Assembly (NCBI GenBank): GCA_964603985.1
Contig: CAZRXG010000040.1
Coordinates: 1-35,463, forward strand
Direction: 5' to 3'
DNA: 35,463 bases
DNA from: CAZRXG01 sp964603985
GTDB taxonomy: Bacteria; Chloroflexota; Anaerolineae; Aggregatilineales; UBA3940
A program made the translations under genes and the position numbers. This document shows positions 31,428 to 35,463 of this stretch, piece after piece. Below the pieces are notes generated by a model that saw nothing but the letters and a program-made list of their open reading frames with translations, was not told the DNA's origin and did not search any database. Position 1 is the first letter of the stretch. Every line of letters starts with the position of its first letter.

Positions 31428-32094
31428 TGCCCTGTGTCCTCCTACTCCCTCGTATCTTACAAAGGACCAACTTGTTACCAAGCAAAGGCTGGACGAGGCG
31501 GTTGATGCCATCCTGGAGATTTGCCCTGAGTATAGGCTGTTTTTGGTAGCACTGCAAGATAACGTGTATGCGAAAATTTGTACAAACAGGATATTTTGCT
31601 TGCTTAGTGAACCGATATGAGCCACAAAATGTCACTTTTAGCCATTTTTGTTGGCGATTGAGTGGCGAAACGAGATGTTTTTGTCGAACACTTGTGCGTA
31701 CACGCTATTCTGTGGTGCTACCCCATTTTTAAGCAGCCGCAAAACTGGTGTGGATTGGTCGAATACTACCACCCACCAGGATGCGCTCTCTGCGCAAACC
31801 GTCGCCGCAGTCCCGTACGAACTAACCAGTTTCAACGAGTTACCGGAGTTTCGATTTCGTGATAATAACGCGAAACTCCACGAGATCGGCACGGAGTCGA
31901 GAGAGTACACATTTCCCATCCCCGGAACTGCACGCCAATTGTAACGCCTTCTATGCAGATTAACGCTTACCTTTCCGGCCAGATCGGGTAAACTATACTG
32001 TAGCGAAGGCATTTCATGGTCCGGGCAGTTCTCCGAAAATCCGCCCGGTCAAAGCAGCTGACAACGAACCAACCGACTCGAAAGGCAAAGCGCT
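31428..32094. other. Gene-free stretch with an imperfect inverted repeat
   Basis: No convincing gene in 667 bases between two divergent genes. A ~43 bp imperfect inverted repeat is visible: GGTAGCACTGCAAGATAACG... from 31545 to about 31586, and its inverse ending in CGTGCTATTC-type sequence up to GTGCTACC at 31715-31722, with roughly three quarters of positions matching. Open frames on both strands (31279-31620 plus; 31638-32012 minus) run tail to tail into these arms but have no ribosome sites and are not called. A possible -10 TATACT at 31994-31999 could serve the peptidase gene at 32095. Confidence 0.45.
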
Positions 32095-35000
32095 ATGGAT
32101 AACCCGCTTCACAGGGCAGTCGAACTGGCAAAGGCCGGGCGCAAGGACGAGGCCATGCCCATCGTCACCGCCCTGATCAGGCAGAACCCCAACGACGCCC
32201 AGGCGTGGCTGGTGATGGCCCAACTGGTCGACGACCCACAGCAGGCCGTCGACTGTATGCAACGCGTGGTGCAGCTTCGCCCCGACGACCCAAAGATGCA
32301 CAACCTGCTGGCCCGGCTCGAAGCCAAAGCTCAGGCCGCGCAGCCGCCGCCTGAGCCGGAGCCTGAAGCCTGGCCGCCACCCGCCCAACCGGAGCCTGAA
32401 GCCTGGCCGCCACCCGCCCAACCGGAGCCTGAAGCCTGGCCGCNNNNNNNNNNNNNNNNNNNNNNNNNNNNNNNNNNNNNNNNNNNNNNNNNNNNNNNNN
32501 NNNNNNNNNNNNNNNNNNNNNNNNNNNNNNNNNNNNNNNNNNNCCGGAGCCTGAAGCCTGGCCGCCACCCGCCCAGCCGGAGCCTGAAACCTGGGAACCG
32601 CCCACCCACGAGGACGAGGAGCCTGCCGAGGAGGCTCCCGGCCAGCCCAACCTGGCCTACTGGGTCGTCGGCGCGGTCGCCCTGCTGGTGATCGCCGCCT
32701 GTGTGGTCGCCGTGTTGCTGCTTCGGCCCAACCTATCCACCATCCCCATGTTCTCCTCCGGCCCCTCCGGCAACGCGCCAATCGAGGCCGCGCCGGGCGA
32801 GGCAGGCGCGCCGGGCGAGGCGGGTGCCCCGTCCGAGCGGCCCACCCCGACCGCCTTCCCCACCCCCACCCCGACCCCGCTGCCCACCGCCGACCCGGTG
32901 CTGTTGGAGACGGTCGCCCTGCTGTCCGGCGTGGACTTCCACCCGGTCGACCTGGTTGACCTGCTCACCCGCACCTCGATCCTCGAAGAGCCAGTCGAGC
33001 GCACCCGCACGAGCACTCCTTCCTACCGGGTGGGCGACGTGGAGACCTTCTACGTCGCCACGTACACGTTTTTTGGCGGCTTCATGTACCTTGAGACGCG
33101 CGCCACGCTGGCCTACATGAACGACGTGGTTGCCATGTGGGTCGAGTACGGCTACCCGGTCGACAAGCAGGAGCTTGCCGCCGCCGCCGACACCTTCGCC
33201 CTGGAGGTGTACCCGACCGTGCGCGAGGTCTTCGGCGAGGAGTGGTCGCCCGGCATCGACAACGACCCGCGCCTGCACATCGTGAACATGTTCTGGCTCG
33301 GCCCCAACGTGGGCGGGTATTTCTCGCCCGCCGACGAGTACCCGTCCGAGGTCTATCCCTTCTCCAACGAGCGCGAGGCGTTCTACATCAGCATGATGGG
33401 CCTTGAGGTCGGGTCGGACGAATACATGTCGACCCTGGCCCACGAGTTCCAGCACATGGTGCGCTGGCACAACGACCCCAATGAGGACCTGTGGCTGAAC
33501 GAGGGCCTTTCGCAGCTTGCCGAGCGCATCGCCGGGTACGATACCGCCTTCACCCACTTCAACTACCTGTACGATTCGCAGGTGCAGCTTAACTCCTGGT
33601 CGGAGGACTTCCGCGAGAGCTACTCGCACTACGGCGCGGCCTACCTGTTCTCGCTTTATCTGTGGGAGCGGCTGGGCACCGACGTGATTTACCGCATCGC
33701 CGACCACCCTGCGGGCGGCATGGCCGCCGTCGAGGACGTGCTGACCGGGGAGGGCATCGCGGTGGACGAGATTTTCGCCGACTGGATCGTCGCCAACTAC
33801 CTCGACGACCCAACCGTCGGCGACGGGCGCTACGGCTACGAGTACGAGACGCTCACCCCGATCTGCCCCCGGCGGCGCGTGGCCGCCACTCAGGCCCAGC
33901 CGCGCACCTCGCTGGCCCAGTACACCGCCAACTACGTCGAGATCGAGGGCCAGGGCGAGTTCACCATCGACTTCCGGGGCGACACCGAGGTCCCCCTGAT
34001 CCCCACCTCCCCCAAGAGCGGGCGGCACTTCTTCTGGGCCGGGCGGGCCGACAACAGCGATATGACGCTCACCCGCGCCTTTGACCTCCACGGACTGGAG
34101 AGCGCCACCCTGCAATACTGGACCTGGTACGACATCCAGGAGCTTGGCGACTTCGGCTTCGTGCTGATCTCGACCGACGGCGGCGAAACGTGGGACTTCC
34201 TGGAAGCCACCAGCATGCAGACCGGCGACGAGTGGTTCGACGAGGGTCTACCGTTCTACACCGGAGCCAGCGGGGGCGGCCAGCTCTCGTCGTCCTGGCT
34301 GTGGGAGGAGGTTGACCTCTCGCCCTACGTCGGCAACGAGGTGCTGATCCGCTTCGAGTACGTCACCGACACCACCTACAACGGCCTCGGCTGGGCGATT
34401 GAAAACATCCGCATCCCGGAGCTCGACTACTACTACGACGTGGACACAGAGGACGAAAGCTGGGAGATGGACGGCTTCATCCGCGCCAACAACCAGATCC
34501 TGCAAAAGTGGGTGCTCTACCTGATCGAGTACGGCAACGGGACGACCGTCACGCCCATCCCGGTCTTCGCCGACGGCACCGCCGACGCGACGGTCACACT
34601 CGGCCCAGAGTCAGACCGGGCGACGGTCGTCATCGGCGCGATGGCCCCCCTCACCAAGGTCGAGGCTAACTACCATCTCGCCGTCGGCGGCAGCGGCCAA
34701 CTGACCTCGCTCCAGTACCCGCCGGGCGTGCTCTACCAGGACGACTTTGAAAGTCCCTGCGGCTCGTTCATCTCCTTCATCCTGCCCGACTATTCGTATG
34801 GCTACAAGAACGGGCGCTACGAGATCGAGATCGGGCTGGAAGATGTCGGCATCTGGGGGCTGGCACAGCAGGAGTTCCGCGACGTGGCGGTCGAGGTCGA
34901 CGCCATCTTCGTCGAGCCTAAGGCCGACACGGCCATGGGCGTCATGTGCCGCGTCGAGGACGACTATAACTACTACAGCTTCGAGATCCGCAACGACGGC

Positions 35001-35270
35001 ACGTACACCATCTACGGCGTCGACGATGGCTACTACGTCGAGCTGCAGGACTGGACCGAGACCGGCGCGATCAATACCGGGCCGGGGGCCACTAACCACC
35101 TGAAGGCCATCTGCAACGGCGACACGCTGACGTTGTTCATCAACGGCGACCGTGTCGCCGACATGACCGTCCCTACGATGAGCCGGGGGGACATCGGCTT
35201 CATCGCCTGGACGTTCGAGGAGCCGGGCATCCTGGTCGCGTTTGACGACCTGGTAGCCAGCAGACCGTAG
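32095..35270 (+). CDS. Large mosaic membrane metallopeptidase (TPR, transmembrane helix, zinc protease, InhA-like and LamG-like domains); interrupted by assembly gap
   Basis: One gene split by 100 N. Before the gap, ATG 32095 encodes two TPR-like repeats (AVELAKAGRKDEAMPIVTAL, NPNDAQAWLVMAQLVDDPQQ) and then PEPEAWPPPAQ repeats. After the gap the protein continues in another apparent frame: more repeats, an acidic stretch, a membrane helix (LAYWVVGAVALLVIAACVV), a Pro/Thr linker (PTAFPTPTPTPLPTADP) and a protease domain with AHEFQHMVRW...LWLNEGLSQ. The latter is HExxH with a downstream Glu, gluzincin-like. Then comes an immune-inhibitor-A-like beta domain (LISTDGGETWDFLEA, GNEVLIRFEYVTD) and a LamG/DUF1080-like end (NDGTYTIYGVDDGYYVEL, FINGDRVADM). 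The TPRs would face the cytoplasm and the protease the outside. The frame difference disappears if the true gap is 11 + 33k bases. Confidence 0.88.
32356..32600 (+). repeat. 33-bp coding tandem repeat (PEPEAWPPPAQ) containing an assembly gap
   Basis: Units of 33 bp start at 32356, 32389 and 32422, and after the N run at 32544 and (degenerate) 32577. Each encodes 11 residues, PEPEAWPPPAQ. The third unit breaks after 22 bases at the N run 32444-32543, and the sequence resumes exactly at a unit start. The copy number is therefore unknown and the 100 N are a placeholder. Confidence 0.95.
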
Positions 35271-35279
35271 GGGGAAGCT

Positions 35280-35463
35280 ATCAGCCATCAGCGATTAGCT
35301 ATCAGCCATAAGCTATAAGCATGCCGCCGTCGTCGAGGTCAAAAAGATGCTGGCAACTTTTATCAAAAGACTGCGATCTGATCGCTGACCGGCTGACCGC
35401 CGCCAGCCCTTCCCGGCTGGCCTCTGCCCCCTCCCTCCGCGCAGCGTGGGGGAGGGGTGGGGC
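35280..35463. repeat. Intergenic dispersed repeats at the right edge
   Basis: After the peptidase stop there is an array of ATCAGC/TTAGCTATCAGCC-type units (35280-35320), then GCTGACCGGCTGACCG (about 35383-35400), identical to units at 15304-15442. A C-rich/G-rich palindrome follows (CCCCCTCCCT ... GGGGGAGGGG, 35428-35456), resembling the block at 18384-18440. The latter could act as a terminator hairpin for the peptidase gene. No gene seen. Confidence 0.6.

Noticed and set aside
31279..31620. 113-aa open frame on the plus strand
   Set aside because: Antisense to the 5' part of the cyclase-like gene. The last ~50 residues look protein-like but no start with a ribosome site is present.
31638..32012. 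124-aa open frame on the minus strand
   Set aside because: No ribosome site, no family resemblance, and it ends inside the imperfect inverted repeat. Left as unannotated intergenic sequence.
32356..32600. CRISPR array or non-coding repeat
   Set aside because: 33-bp units keep an open reading frame and encode PEPEAWPPPAQ; no spacers.
32733..34115. 460-aa open frame on the minus strand
   Set aside because: Antisense to the metallopeptidase coding region; no ribosome site or recognisable motif.

Overview
The window reads as a high-GC bacterial chromosome segment, most likely from the Chloroflexota (Anaerolineae-like). This is an inference from lineage-typical proteins: short TPR domains with an 'AWLWLS' style signature, lipoproteins and membrane proteins with long Pro/Thr linkers, a PPi-type phosphofructokinase, and a secreted M1-type peptidase. 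The 100-N run at 32444-32543 shows that this is a scaffolded draft assembly. No rRNA, tRNA or CRISPR array was seen.

1-16.8 kb is a plus-strand carbohydrate catabolism region. It starts with two Opp/Dpp-type ABC ATPases (the first cut by the window edge). A tight gene run follows: two uroporphyrinogen-decarboxylase-superfamily (URO-D) proteins, a Gfo/Idh/MocA oxidoreductase, a third URO-D protein, uronate isomerase (uxaC), tagaturonate epimerase (uxaE), an SDR oxidoreductase (probable fructuronate reductase), a HAD-like hydrolase, an FGE-fold protein and a LarA-family nickel-pincer racemase/epimerase. Then come 6-phosphogluconate dehydrogenase and PPi-phosphofructokinase. No mannonate dehydratase or KDG kinase is present. 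The order UxaC, UxaE, SDR, LarA-like, Gnd suggests an unusual route: uronate to fructuronate to mannonate, 2-epimerisation to gluconate, phosphorylation by an enzyme encoded elsewhere, then oxidation to the pentose-phosphate pathway. Two copies of a ~170 bp cloverleaf-like repeat, in opposite orientation, sit at the two ends of the sugar gene run.

16.9-24.4 kb holds a small two-helix membrane protein and a DUF1028 protein on the minus strand. A clear SAM-I riboswitch with terminator and anti-terminator precedes metB-type cystathionine gamma-synthase, aspartate kinase and aspartate-semialdehyde dehydrogenase. A stand-alone radical SAM protein and a small Mth938-domain protein follow.

24.4-32 kb is a mosaic accessory region. 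Two near-identical 133 bp attC-like sites bound integron-type cassettes of much lower GC (a DUF3800 protein and a TPR + PH-like membrane protein). Next is a native-looking high-GC pair on the minus strand (M1-family lipoprotein peptidase and a lipoprotein-type isoaspartyl methyltransferase), then a decayed transposase. Then comes a 621-aa protein that joins a class III nucleotide-cyclase-like domain to two further domains; it is the best candidate here for an undescribed signalling or defence protein.

32.1-35.3 kb encodes one large mosaic membrane metallopeptidase. It is interrupted by the assembly gap inside a 33-bp coding tandem repeat; repeat phase and reading frame agree that the gene is intact.
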